DNA of 49,452 nucleotides. Origin: Candidatus Omnitrophota bacterium. Its GTDB lineage: Bacteria; Omnitrophota; Gorgyraeia; Zapsychrales; Zapsychraceae. The translations under genes and the position numbers were made by a program. Below the pieces are notes generated by a model, which was not told the origin of the DNA, searched no databases, and saw only the letters and a list, made by a program, of their open reading frames with translations. The stretch covers positions 1 through 49,452 of the forward strand of contig JADFZM010000005.1 in assembly GCA_015232535.1 (NCBI GenBank). The letters are read 5' to 3'. Positions within the stretch are counted from its first letter, which is position 1. Each line of letters starts with the position of its first letter. This document shows positions 23,928 through 32,427 of the stretch, piece after piece.

Positions 23928-26408
23928 ATGCCTTATACCATCCACGAAATTAAAAGAATAGAAAAGAAATGGCAGGAGTTCTGGAGGGATAACAAAACCT
24001 TCAAAGCCGAAATCTTCGGAGATAAACCGAAATATTATGTCCTCGAGATGTTTCCTTATCCGTCGGGAAAGATCCACATGGGCCACGTGCGCAATTATAC
24101 GATAACCGATGTGGTCGCCCGTTTTAAAATGATGCAGGGTTTTAACGTCCTTCATCCGATGGGTTATGATGCCTTCGGGCAGCCGGCGGAGAATGCCGCC
24201 ATAAAAAGAGGCGTCGACCCGTCTTCCTGGACATATAGCTGTATAAGCGATATGCGCGAGGGTTTAACTAAGATGGGTTTTTCATATGACTGGGACAGGG
24301 AATTCGCCACCTGCGACAAGGAATATTATAAATGGAATCAGTGGATATTCCTTAAGATGCTTGAGCGCGGCTTGGCTTATAAAAAATCTTCTTTCGTTAA
24401 TTGGTGCCCGAGCTGTGATACGACGCTCGCCAATGAGGAAGTTATCAACGAGGAATGCTGGAGGTGCAAGGCAAAAGTCGAGCAAAAGGACTTGGATCAA
24501 TGGTATTTAAAGATAACTGCCTACAGCGAGAGGCTTTTGGACGACCTAAAAACTTTAGATAAATGGCCCTCTCGGGTGATTGCCATGCAATCTAATTGGA
24601 TCGGCAAAAGTTTTGGCGTCGATATCTGTTTCCGGGAAAAAGACACTAATGAGCCCCTTACGGTTTTCACCACCCGCCCCGATACGATTTTCGGCTGCAC
24701 TTATGTTGTCTTGGCCCCGGAGCATCCTTTGGTCGATAAATTGATCAAAGGAAGTAAGAATGAGCAAGACGTCAGGCAATTTATCGATAAGGTTAAAAAA
24801 GAAAGCAAAACCGAAAGAGCTTCGGCCGGGAATAAAAAGCAGGGTATTTTTACCGGAAGGTATGCAATTAATCCGGTCAATAACGAAGCTGTTCCGATTT
24901 GGCTGGCTGATTATGTTTTGATGGATTACGGAACGGGAGCGATCATGGCGGTTCCGGCACACGACCAGAGGGATTTTATTTTTGCAAAGGAATATAAGCT
25001 TCCTTTAAGGATTGTTATCGAAGACCCCAAGCGCCGCGATTTAAAGGAAAACGAACTCGAGCAGGCTTTCGTCGACGAAGGAGCATTGGTTAACTCCAAA
25101 CAGTTTGATGGGTTGAATAATATTAAGGCGATAGAAAAGATCGGTTCCTGGATGGAAGAGGATAAAATCGGCAAAGTCTCCGTCCATTGGCGATTAAGGG
25201 ATTGGCTGATATCCCGCCAGAGATATTGGGGGACCCCTATCCCCGTAATTTATTGCCCCAAATGCGGCACGGTCCCGGTGCCGGAAAAAGACCTGCCGGT
25301 CGAACTTCCCGCCAAAATAAGGATTACCGGCGAAGGAGGAAGCCCGTTAAATTATGTGAAAGAATTTGTTATCGTTCCTTGCCCGGAATGCAAGGGAGAA
25401 GCTCGGCGGGAAACCGATACCATGGCGACGTTCTTTGATTCGTCCTGGTATTTCCTGCGCTATTGCTCCGCGCGAAACGGGGCCCAAGTATTTGATAAAA
25501 AAGAAGCCGCGTATTGGATGCCCGTCGATCAGTATATCGGCGGTATAGAACACGCCATTTTACACCTTTTATATTCGCGCTTTTTTACCAAGTTCTTCAA
25601 GGACCTGGGGATGATCGCTTTCGACGAGCCTTTTACCCGGCTGTTAACCCAGGGGATGGTTTTAAAAGACGCGGAGGTCATGTCAAAATCGAAGGGAAAC
25701 GTAGTTGACCCGGATCTGATAATCGATAAATACGGGGCTGATTCGCTAAGGCTATTTATTCTTTTCGCAGCGCCGCCCGAGGACCAGCTGGAATGGAATG
25801 ACAGCGCTATCGACGGTTCGTGGCGTTTCCTCAATCGCGTCTGGAATTTGGTCGAATATAAATTCAAAAAAGAAGCCGGATTTAATCTCCCGTCCGAATT
25901 AGATAAGGAAGACAAAGAGTTTGAGCGTATCAGGAATGCAACTATAAAGAAGGTAACAGAAGATCTCTCGGTCGGATTGAAATTCAATACAGCGATAAGC
26001 TCAATTATGATTTTTATGAACGCGATCGATAAATATAAAGTTACCGACGATGACGCTCGCAAGCAAGCGATATTGAACCTTTCAGTTCGGACGATGACTC
26101 TTTTGCTGGCGCCTTTTGTGCCGCATTTCTCCGAGGAGCTTTGGCAAGCCTTGGGCGGCAAAGAAAAGACAGTTGCATTCTCCCTTTGGCCGGAATATAA
26201 TGAAGCGTCTTTGGCGCAGGAGTCGATTCAAGTTGTTGTGCAGATAAACGGCAAATTGCGCGCGAAGCTGGATGTCTCAGCCGATATCTCGGAAGAAAAA
26301 CTAAAGCAGTTTGTTTTATCCGACGGAAAGGTTAAAGATTTTATTCAGGACAAGCCGGTGCGGAAGTTTATTTATGTGCCGGGCAAGCTGGTGAATTTAG
26401 TAATCTAA
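23928..26408 (+). CDS. leuS: Leucyl-tRNA synthetase
   Basis: Charges tRNA-Leu with leucine. The 826-aa class I synthetase is of normal length. The HIGH motif is HMGH (residues 50-53) after FPYPSGKI. The KMSKS loop is VMSKSKGNVV (about 584-588), with Val replacing the first Lys. The zinc-like cysteine set is CPSCDTTLANEEVINEECWRCKA. The CP1 editing domain has TTRPDTIFG and the conserved threonine-rich and AVPAHDQRD motifs. DAFGQPAENAAIKRG has Gln where most bacterial enzymes have Leu. The start follows a palindromic repeat. The ribosome site is weak. It heads the block leading to lptE and holA. Confidence 0.97.
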   Translation: MPYTIHEIKRIEKKWQEFWRDNKTFKAEIFGDKPKYYVLEMFPYPSGKIHMGHVRNYTITDVVARFKMMQGFNVLHPMGYDAFGQPAENAAIKRGVDPSSWTYSCISDMREGLTKMGFSYDWDREFATCDKEYYKWNQWIFLKMLERGLAYKKSSFVNWCPSCDTTLANEEVINEECWRCKAKVEQKDLDQWYLKITAYSERLLDDLKTLDKWPSRVIAMQSNWIGKSFGVDICFREKDTNEPLTVFTTRPDTIFGCTYVVLAPEHPLVDKLIKGSKNEQDVRQFIDKVKKESKTERASAGNKKQGIFTGRYAINPVNNEAVPIWLADYVLMDYGTGAIMAVPAHDQRDFIFAKEYKLPLRIVIEDPKRRDLKENELEQAFVDEGALVNSKQFDGLNNIKAIEKIGSWMEEDKIGKVSVHWRLRDWLISRQRYWGTPIPVIYCPKCGTVPVPEKDLPVELPAKIRITGEGGSPLNYVKEFVIVPCPECKGEARRETDTMATFFDSSWYFLRYCSARNGAQVFDKKEAAYWMPVDQYIGGIEHAILHLLYSRFFTKFFKDLGMIAFDEPFTRLLTQGMVLKDAEVMSKSKGNVVDPDLIIDKYGADSLRLFILFAAPPEDQLEWNDSAIDGSWRFLNRVWNLVEYKFKKEAGFNLPSELDKEDKEFERIRNATIKKVTEDLSVGLKFNTAISSIMIFMNAIDKYKVTDDDARKQAILNLSVRTMTLLLAPFVPHFSEELWQALGGKEKTVAFSLWPEYNEASLAQESIQVVVQINGKLRAKLDVSADISEEKLKQFVLSDGKVKDFIQDKPVRKFIYVPGKLVNLVI

Positions 26409-26471
26409 CCCCCTTTTTTCTTAGGAAATTATCTCGCTCGATTTCCCTCCCAAGAAGGATCTTATCTAATA

Positions 26472-26828
26472 ATGTTTTTCTTGAACAAACAAGAAAGGAT
26501 TTTTCTCTTTTGTGTCTGCTTCGGCTTGTTATGCGGAATAACCGCCGATATCCTGCTTAAAGAACATCCTGCCTTGAGGGATATCGTCAATTTAGTTGAC
26601 GGCGACCGGCTAATTAATAAACTTGACATCAACACCGCGACAAAACAGGAGTTGATTGACCTCCCCTATATAGGAAATTATACCGCCGAGGCGATTTTAC
26701 GTTACAGGGAAGACAAAGGGGCTTTTACAAACCTCGAAGAATTGAAAGGTATAAAAGGCATAAGGGAGAAAAACTTTACTAAATTCGTCGATTTCTTGGA
26801 GATAAAAGATGGGGAAAAAGTCCCATAG
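26472..26828 (+). CDS. ComEA-like helix-hairpin-helix protein
   Basis: A 118-aa protein with an N-terminal membrane helix (IFLFCVCFGLLCGITADILL) and a C-terminal helix-hairpin-helix DNA-binding domain (LDINTATKQELIDLPYIGNYTAEAILRYRED, then FTNLEELKGIKGIREK). This is the ComEA layout, a receptor that pulls incoming DNA during transformation. The first Tyr in LPYIG replaces the usual Gly. It overlaps comEC by 20 nt, which supports the assignment. Whether uptake works cannot be judged, because the other competence genes are not here. Confidence 0.85.
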   Translation: MFFLNKQERIFLFCVCFGLLCGITADILLKEHPALRDIVNLVDGDRLINKLDINTATKQELIDLPYIGNYTAEAILRYREDKGAFTNLEELKGIKGIREKNFTKFVDFLEIKDGEKVP

Positions 26829-28374
26829 GCCTTTTATGGTTATTTTTATCGCTTTTGCCTTCGGAATTATTGCCGGAGAACATTTTTCCGCGTCGCCGGG
26901 ATTTATTTTGCCCGCGGCATTTTGCCTTACGGTTTTGTGTTTTTTCCTGCGGGGTTTTCCTAAAGCATTTGATCTGGCACTGGGCTTATATTTTGTTTTG
27001 GCCGGATTTATTTATATTCAGGACAGGAAGATGTTATCCCCGGATGATATATACCGCTCATCTAGCCATTTCTTCGGGAGGGAGGCGACAGTTGAGGGTG
27101 TTATTACCACTGACCCTTCCAGCGTAAAATTCAGAAGCGGCACCAAAACCTCTTTTGCCCTGCGAGTTCTTAGGGCCCGAACCTCATGGGGGGATAAAAA
27201 GGTGTCCGGTACAATATTGGTGAATATTTTCTCGCATGTAGATTTCTCTTTCGGGGACCAAATAATCGTAAAAGGCAAGCTTCACGAGCCTTTTGAATAT
27301 TTCGACGACAATGTATTTTCTTACCGCGATTATCTGAGGCACCGCGGTATCAGGCTTATTTGCAGTGTTAAGAAAATTAATCCTCCGCAAAGGGTTGGGG
27401 TAAAAGCGGCCAATCCTTTTTCGGCTAAAATCTACAAACTGCGCAATGCCCTAAAAGAAAAATTGGATCAATTCCTGACGGCGAATGAATCGGCTATTAT
27501 GCGCGATTTCTTGCTGGGCGACCGTACCAGCCGCCCTAAAATAATCGATGAGCTATTTGTTAGGACCGGAACCGTCCATATATTGGCGATAAGCGGGCTG
27601 CATGTTGTTATTGTTTCTTCGGTTGTCCTTTTTATTTTGAAAATGTTCCCTTTGGATAGAAGGATAAGCTATTTGCTGACGATCCTAGCTGTCTTGTGCT
27701 ACTGCCAGATCGCGCAATCCCGCCCTTCGGTTGTAAGGGCAACGATAATGATCTGCGTTATTTTGATCGGGCTGATAATCGAGAAAGACAGCGATATTTT
27801 AAACAGCTTGTTTTTATCCGGGTTCATTATTTTGTTGTTTAACCCTTTTAATATTTTTGATGCGGGATTTCAGCTTTCTTTTATCTGTGTCCTGGCGATC
27901 ATTTTGTTTTTTCCGGAGATACATTCCTTGATTCTTGCGAAGGTGCGGGCGCAGGGAATTTTTAGCAGGGCAGTCATTGAAAGCATAAGCTTGTCTGTAG
28001 CTGTTTGGCTCTCTGTTTTGGGGTTGATCGCTTATTGTTTCAGGATAATCACTCCGGTAACGATTTTAGCTAATCTTATTGCCGTGCCGATATCCTATGT
28101 TTTGCTTGTACTGGGGGTTGCTTTGCTGTTGGTTTCTTTCCTTAACCCTTGGCTGGCATCGATTGTGGCGGTGTTGGTCAAAATCTCCCTGAATTTAATG
28201 GTGGGGTCGGTATTTCTCTTGAGTAAGATCCCTTTTGCCTATATCAAGCTTAAAGGCTTTGATAAGTTCCAATTGTTTATCAGCTATTTAATTGTCCTTT
28301 TGATATTGTGGCTGATAAAACGGCTAAATAGAAAACAAAACATTCCGCTTAAAGATACCGGGCAGATGATTTGA
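26809..28374 (+). CDS. comEC: ComEC/Rec2-family DNA channel protein, without metallo-hydrolase domain
   Basis: Forms the inner-membrane channel for single-stranded DNA in natural transformation. The 521-aa protein has the N-terminal DUF4131-type part (residues about 20-170) and the Competence domain with its signature DFLLGDRTSR ... TGTVHILAISGLHV and QSRPSVVRATIM, over about ten membrane helices. It stops at a basic cytoplasmic tail and lacks the C-terminal metallo-beta-lactamase-like domain present in full-length ComEC (~750 aa). Such short forms occur in many phyla. It overlaps comEA. Confidence 0.9.
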   Translation: MGKKSHRPFMVIFIAFAFGIIAGEHFSASPGFILPAAFCLTVLCFFLRGFPKAFDLALGLYFVLAGFIYIQDRKMLSPDDIYRSSSHFFGREATVEGVITTDPSSVKFRSGTKTSFALRVLRARTSWGDKKVSGTILVNIFSHVDFSFGDQIIVKGKLHEPFEYFDDNVFSYRDYLRHRGIRLICSVKKINPPQRVGVKAANPFSAKIYKLRNALKEKLDQFLTANESAIMRDFLLGDRTSRPKIIDELFVRTGTVHILAISGLHVVIVSSVVLFILKMFPLDRRISYLLTILAVLCYCQIAQSRPSVVRATIMICVILIGLIIEKDSDILNSLFLSGFIILLFNPFNIFDAGFQLSFICVLAIILFFPEIHSLILAKVRAQGIFSRAVIESISLSVAVWLSVLGLIAYCFRIITPVTILANLIAVPISYVLLVLGVALLLVSFLNPWLASIVAVLVKISLNLMVGSVFLLSKIPFAYIKLKGFDKFQLFISYLIVLLILWLIKRLNRKQNIPLKDTGQMI

Positions 28375-28389
28375 CAAAGGGGCCGCACT

Positions 28390-29364
28390 ATGATAAAGTT
28401 GGCGATGATGAATAAGACTATAAATATACTCATATTAATATTACTTAGCTTCCTGTTCGGTTCTGTTTGCCACGCTTTTTGGATATGGACCCCGGAAACA
28501 AACAAATGGGTCAACCCGAAGTACGCGGTCAAGGACACCCCTTTTGAACAACTGTCTTTCGGAACGGAATTATTTAACTCCGGAAAATATGACGAAGCTG
28601 TCAGGGAATTCCGCAAGCTTATCAGGCATTTTCCTAAAGCTGTCGAGGCTCCGGAAGCGCAATTTTTTGTAGCCCGCAGCCTGGAGGAGCAGAAAAAACT
28701 GTTTGAAGCTTTCAAAGAGTATCAGCTGGTAATAGACAAATACCCTTTTAGCGAGAGATCGGGAGAGATAGTTGAAAAGCAGTATAATCTGGGTTTGAAA
28801 CTTTTGGACGGCAAGCTTGGTAAAAGCGGTTTTAAGGATTTTATGCTGGGAAGGGATTATGACCCGATCGAGATCTTGAGGGCTGTTATTAAGAATTCAC
28901 CATACAGCAAATACGCGCCCGCCTCGCAGTATAAGATAGGGCTATATCTTCTTGAGAAAGGCCTCTACCAGGAATCGCGCGATGAGTTTGAAAAGCTGAT
29001 CAATGATTATCCGGCAAGCGAGGAAGCAAAGTTAGGTAAATACCAGATCGCTTTGGCGGACACGAAAAGATCGACGGAAGCCCCTTACGACCAGAAAGTG
29101 ACCGAGAACGCGTTAAAAGAGCTCGAAGAGGCCTCCGAAAGCTACCCCGAAGCTGATTTGTCCGAACAGGCCCAGCAAAATATTCTTAAATTAAAGGAAA
29201 AAGAAGCGGAAAGTAATTTTATTATCGCCCAGTTCTATGAAAAGCAGAAACAATTTGAGTCGGCTAAAATATACTACAGAATAGTCGCGGATAATTATCA
29301 AAACACAAAATGGGCGGCAAAAGCTTTAGAGCGAATTCAAACTATAACTCAGGGGAAGAAATGA
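28390..29364 (+). CDS. BamD-like outer-membrane assembly lipoprotein/TPR protein
   Basis: A 324-aa exported protein with TPR repeats of the YfiO/BamD kind, probably serving the outer-membrane beta-barrel assembly machine. A signal peptide (INILILILLSFLFGSVCHA) is followed by FWIWTPETNKWVNPKYAVKDTP and the TPR unit FNSGKYDEAVREFRKLIRHFPKAVEAPEA, then LYQESRDEFEKLINDYPAS. The Cys in GSVC does not fit a good lipobox, so cleavage after CHA is more likely than lipidation. E. coli BamD is a lipoprotein of ~245 aa, so this one is longer. The GTG-free ATG at 28390 has AAAGGGG 8 nt upstream. It overlaps lptE (ATGA). Confidence 0.75.
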   Translation: MIKLAMMNKTINILILILLSFLFGSVCHAFWIWTPETNKWVNPKYAVKDTPFEQLSFGTELFNSGKYDEAVREFRKLIRHFPKAVEAPEAQFFVARSLEEQKKLFEAFKEYQLVIDKYPFSERSGEIVEKQYNLGLKLLDGKLGKSGFKDFMLGRDYDPIEILRAVIKNSPYSKYAPASQYKIGLYLLEKGLYQESRDEFEKLINDYPASEEAKLGKYQIALADTKRSTEAPYDQKVTENALKELEEASESYPEADLSEQAQQNILKLKEKEAESNFIIAQFYEKQKQFESAKIYYRIVADNYQNTKWAAKALERIQTITQGKK

Positions 29365-29891
29365 AAGCCCGACTTTTTAGCCTATTTCCCGCTTTTTTTT
29401 TATTGTTTTTTATAGGATGCGGCTACACGACGAAATCAAACCTAAGCGGCAGTCTTCGCACCGTTTATGTCGATTCCTTTGAGAACAAGGTTGATTTTAC
29501 TTCAGACGGCAATAGAAACATCTACTTGCCTTTGTTGGAGGTTAAGCTCAGGAACGAGGTCATATCGCGATATCAATTTGACGGAAATCTGCGGGTCGGC
29601 CCAGAGGCGGAGGCAGATTTGGTGTTAAAAGGAAGTTTGAAGAATTATGAAAGAGAAGGCCTGCGTTACACCGATAACGACGATGTTGAGGAATACTTGG
29701 TCAGGGTAACGGCGGATCTGGAGCTCAAGGATAATCGAAACGGCAATGTTTTATGGACGGAAACGAATTTCGCGGGGGAGAAATCTTATTTTGTCACGGG
29801 GGTTAAAGCTACGAGCGAAGAAACCGCGATTTCCGGCGCAATAACCGACCTGGCCAGAAGAATAGTCGAGAGAACAATCGAAAACTGGTAA
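29361..29891 (+). CDS. lptE: LptE-family LPS-assembly lipoprotein
   Basis: Plugs and supports the LptD channel that inserts lipopolysaccharide in the outer membrane. I choose the ATG at 29361 rather than the track's 29310. It gives an ATGA overlap with the previous stop, a GGGGAAG ribosome site and a lipoprotein signal (LLFFIGC, Cys 20). The 176-aa product starts its mature part GYTTKSNL and has YVDSFENKVD, LEVKLRNEVISRY, LVLKGSLKNYEREG and LARRIVERTIENW, the standard LptE layout. It sits directly before holA, as in many diderm genomes. Confidence 0.85.
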   Translation: MKARLFSLFPAFFLLFFIGCGYTTKSNLSGSLRTVYVDSFENKVDFTSDGNRNIYLPLLEVKLRNEVISRYQFDGNLRVGPEAEADLVLKGSLKNYEREGLRYTDNDDVEEYLVRVTADLELKDNRNGNVLWTETNFAGEKSYFVTGVKATSEETAISGAITDLARRIVERTIENW

Positions 29892-29900
29892 TATGCGAAG

Positions 29901-30581
29901 ATGGTATATTTACTGATAGGAGAAGATAATTCCGAGAAGGATAAGATAATTTCGGAGTTTAAAGATAAGGTTTTTTCCTCCCCCGGCATCCTCAATTTTG
30001 ATTATGAAGTCTTGCGTTTTCCAAAGCTCGAACCCGCCGAATTAAAGAAATCTTTAGTCTCCCTTCCGGCGATTTCCGAAAAGCGGCTTGTTGTGATTAG
30101 GGGTATTGAGAAGCTCGGAGCAAAGAAGGCCGCGGATGTTCAGTGCCGGCAGATACTTTTAAATTACTTTGATGACCAGAACAAAAAAGCCGATGTTATT
30201 TTGGATTTTTTCGGTTACGATAAAAAAAACTCTTTCTTGTCAGCCCTAAGAATCAAGGCTAAAACCATAGAATGCGGAATAAAGAAAGCGCCGGACGCCT
30301 TTGAGGTCGGAAGGGCGATCGAAAAAGGGGATGCGCCTAGGGCTTTGGAAATCCTTAATGAGTTATTTTCTTGCGGTGAGGCCCCGGCCTCGGTAATAGG
30401 GGCGCTTATCTGGTCCTGGACCAACGAAATAAAAAGAAAAATACCAAAATCAGGTTATATAGACGGATTAGAGGCGATACAAAAAGCGGATCATAGCATT
30501 AAACGCGGCGGTTCAAGCGGTTTAGCCCCGACAGAAGCGGTAGAGATTTTAGTGGTTAAGCTATCGTCGCTAGCAATCTAG
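29901..30581 (+). CDS. holA: DNA polymerase III delta subunit-like protein (short)
   Basis: The delta subunit opens the sliding clamp in the clamp loader. This 226-aa protein has the delta pattern: start MVYLLIGEDNSEKDKII, FDYEVLRFPKLEP, SLPAISEKRLVVIRGIEKL, and a C-terminal helical end with ADHSIKRGG and EAVEILVVKLSSL. It is about 100 residues shorter than usual (~340), mainly in the middle AAA region, so it may be a reduced form. Position after lptE strongly supports it. Its last 26 bp overlap the end of convergent rpsT. Confidence 0.78.
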   Translation: MVYLLIGEDNSEKDKIISEFKDKVFSSPGILNFDYEVLRFPKLEPAELKKSLVSLPAISEKRLVVIRGIEKLGAKKAADVQCRQILLNYFDDQNKKADVILDFFGYDKKNSFLSALRIKAKTIECGIKKAPDAFEVGRAIEKGDAPRALEILNELFSCGEAPASVIGALIWSWTNEIKRKIPKSGYIDGLEAIQKADHSIKRGGSSGLAPTEAVEILVVKLSSLAI

Positions 30582-30819
30582 CATAACGGGATTTGCGGCG
30601 GGATGCGGTGTTGACTTTGAGCATTTTACGCTTGGCGGCTTTATCCAATTTCTTATAAACCAGCTTCAGGTTAGCTTGCGCTGAGTCTTTGTTCTTCTCG
30701 TTCACCGAAGCTAAAAACTGCTTAATAGTATGCTTTAGGTCCGACTTAATATCTAAGTTGTGCATCTGTTTGCGGTAATTCTTTCTTAGATCTTTTATTC
30801 CGGCTTTTCTTTGTGGCAC
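30556..30819 (-). CDS. rpsT: 30S ribosomal protein bS20
   Basis: An 87-aa basic helical protein that binds 16S rRNA. It starts at a GTG (30819) with AGGAG about 9 nt upstream. The sequence is typical of the family: MPQRKAGIKDLRKNYRKQMHN, then LKHTIKQFLASV, YKKLDKAAKRKMLKVNTASRRKSRYARLL. It is transcribed against holA and overlaps that gene's 3' end by 26 bp, so the two stop codons lie inside each other's reading frames. A consensus promoter precedes it. Confidence 0.95.
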   Translation of the reverse strand: MPQRKAGIKDLRKNYRKQMHNLDIKSDLKHTIKQFLASVNEKNKDSAQANLKLVYKKLDKAAKRKMLKVNTASRRKSRYARLLATIA

Positions 30820-30845
30820 TTAGTGCTCCTTTCATTGAGAGTGTA

Positions 30846-30874
30846 AATATAGCAAAAAGGTTTTTATATGTCAA
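30846..30874 (-). promoter_or_regulatory. Consensus promoter of rpsT
   Basis: On the minus strand: TTGACA, 17-nt spacer, TATATT. The -35 hexamer lies inside the start of murJ. The leader to the GTG is about 20 nt. A ribosomal-protein promoter of this strength supports normal sigma70-type recognition in this organism. Confidence 0.75.
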
Positions 30875-32424
30875 CTGATAAATCTATACACCGGCAGATC
30901 ATGAAGTCATCGGCGGTTGTTTCCTGCGGTATATTGTCCTCGAGGTTGTTGGGTTTTATCCGTGATATTATCTTTGCCGGACTATTGGGTACCGGATTTA
31001 AGGGGGAAGCTTTTTTTGTCGCATGGAGGATACCGAATATGTTCCGCGATTTAATAGGTGAAGGGGCGGCGAATTCGGCGGTTATCCCCGTTTTATCGGA
31101 ACACAAACAAAAAGAGGCTAAAGAAGATTTTTGGCGATTGGTTAATGTTGTTCTGGTCTTGTTTTTTATCGGCTTATCCGCAGTGACGGTTTTAGGAATT
31201 GCTTTTTCTGGCCAAATCGTAAAAATGCTTGCCCCCGGATTTATTGCCGATCCGGGAAAATTGAGCCTGGCAGCCGATTTGACCGTGGTATTGTTTCCGT
31301 ATTTGATCCTCATCGGCTTGGCCGCTTACTTGGGGGCTGTTCTAATATCTTTCCGGTCTTTTTCCGCCGCCTCTTTCAGCCCGTGCCTGCTGAACATTTC
31401 AATAATCGTCAGCGCGGTCGCGGCAAGATTCATAAAAACAGAACCGGTTTATGTTTTATCTCTGGGCATATTGATAGGAGGGATACTGCAGCTTTTGGCC
31501 CTGTTGCCGGATCTTTATAAAAAAGGTTTTAGGCTCCAAATACCGCTTTCCTTGGCTCATTCCGGGGCAAAAAAGATCGGAAGGCTTTTAGCCCCGCGCC
31601 TAATCGGTACAAGCGTTTATCAGCTCAATGTTTTTGTCGATACGCTTTGCGCTTCTTTGTTCTTTTGGGTCGGCCCGGGTGGAGTTTCCGCGCTATATTA
31701 TTCCAACCGCATTGTTCAGCTGCCTCTGGGTGTTTTCAGCACTTCTTTGGCGGCGGCCATATTGCCCACTCTTTCCGATTTGCATATTAAGGATGATAAA
31801 AAATCCTTTCAAAACGCCCTTATTTTCTCCGTTGAGAACATGATATTCCTGATGCTGCCGATAACATTAATAATAATGTTTACCGCTTATCCGCTTATCA
31901 GGGTATTGTTCGAGCGGGGTGAATTCAACAGATATTCGACTTATATTACCGGATCAGCCCTTTCTTTTTATGTTATCGGATTGTTTGCTTTTAGCGCGAA
32001 TCGTTTAATAGCTTCCGCTTTTCATTCTATGCAGGATACGAAAACACCCGTTAAAATAGCCGCCTGGAGCTTGGCTTTGAATACGGTGTTGGTTTTTATT
32101 TTTATGTGGCCTTTTAAAATTGCCGGGATATCTTTAGCGAGTGCAATATCGAGCATTTTTAATTTTCACATGCTTTTAAGGGAGTTTGATCGCAGGCACG
32201 GGGAAACCGGCACAGCGATACGGAAGTTTTTGTTCAAGAACCTTATTGCGGTATTGGTTTGCGGCTCGGTTGTGTTTTTGCTTTTGAAGGCGGTAACGAT
32301 AAAAAATGATATTTGGTATATAATTTTTTGCGGAACTTCCGTTTTGATATTATATTTCATCATTTCTCTTTCCCTGAAAATTGAGCAGGCGAATACTATT
32401 AAGCGATTTTTAAAGCTGCCCTGA
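30868..32424 (+). CDS. murJ: Lipid II flippase MurJ
   Basis: Flips the peptidoglycan precursor lipid II across the inner membrane. A 518-aa protein with about 14 membrane helices. The N-terminal signature SSRLLGFIRDIIFAGLLGTG and AFFVAWRIPNMFRDLIGEGAANSAVIPVLSEH is close to consensus, including the essential Arg residues. Later matches are VSALYYSNRIVQLPLGVFSTSLAAAILPTLS and VLFERGEF. The start overlaps the rpsT promoter on the other strand. uvrC follows 3 nt after the stop. Confidence 0.95.
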   Translation: MSTDKSIHRQIMKSSAVVSCGILSSRLLGFIRDIIFAGLLGTGFKGEAFFVAWRIPNMFRDLIGEGAANSAVIPVLSEHKQKEAKEDFWRLVNVVLVLFFIGLSAVTVLGIAFSGQIVKMLAPGFIADPGKLSLAADLTVVLFPYLILIGLAAYLGAVLISFRSFSAASFSPCLLNISIIVSAVAARFIKTEPVYVLSLGILIGGILQLLALLPDLYKKGFRLQIPLSLAHSGAKKIGRLLAPRLIGTSVYQLNVFVDTLCASLFFWVGPGGVSALYYSNRIVQLPLGVFSTSLAAAILPTLSDLHIKDDKKSFQNALIFSVENMIFLMLPITLIIMFTAYPLIRVLFERGEFNRYSTYITGSALSFYVIGLFAFSANRLIASAFHSMQDTKTPVKIAAWSLALNTVLVFIFMWPFKIAGISLASAISSIFNFHMLLREFDRRHGETGTAIRKFLFKNLIAVLVCGSVVFLLLKAVTIKNDIWYIIFCGTSVLILYFIISLSLKIEQANTIKRFLKLP

Positions 32425-32427
32425 TTT

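Noticed and set aside
25529-26161. 210-aa reverse ORF inside leuS
   Set aside because: Antisense shadow of a well-conserved synthetase.
29310-29360. Upstream start of lptE given by the ORF track
   Set aside because: It adds 17 residues before a clear lipoprotein signal. The ATG at 29361 has the coupling overlap and ribosome site.
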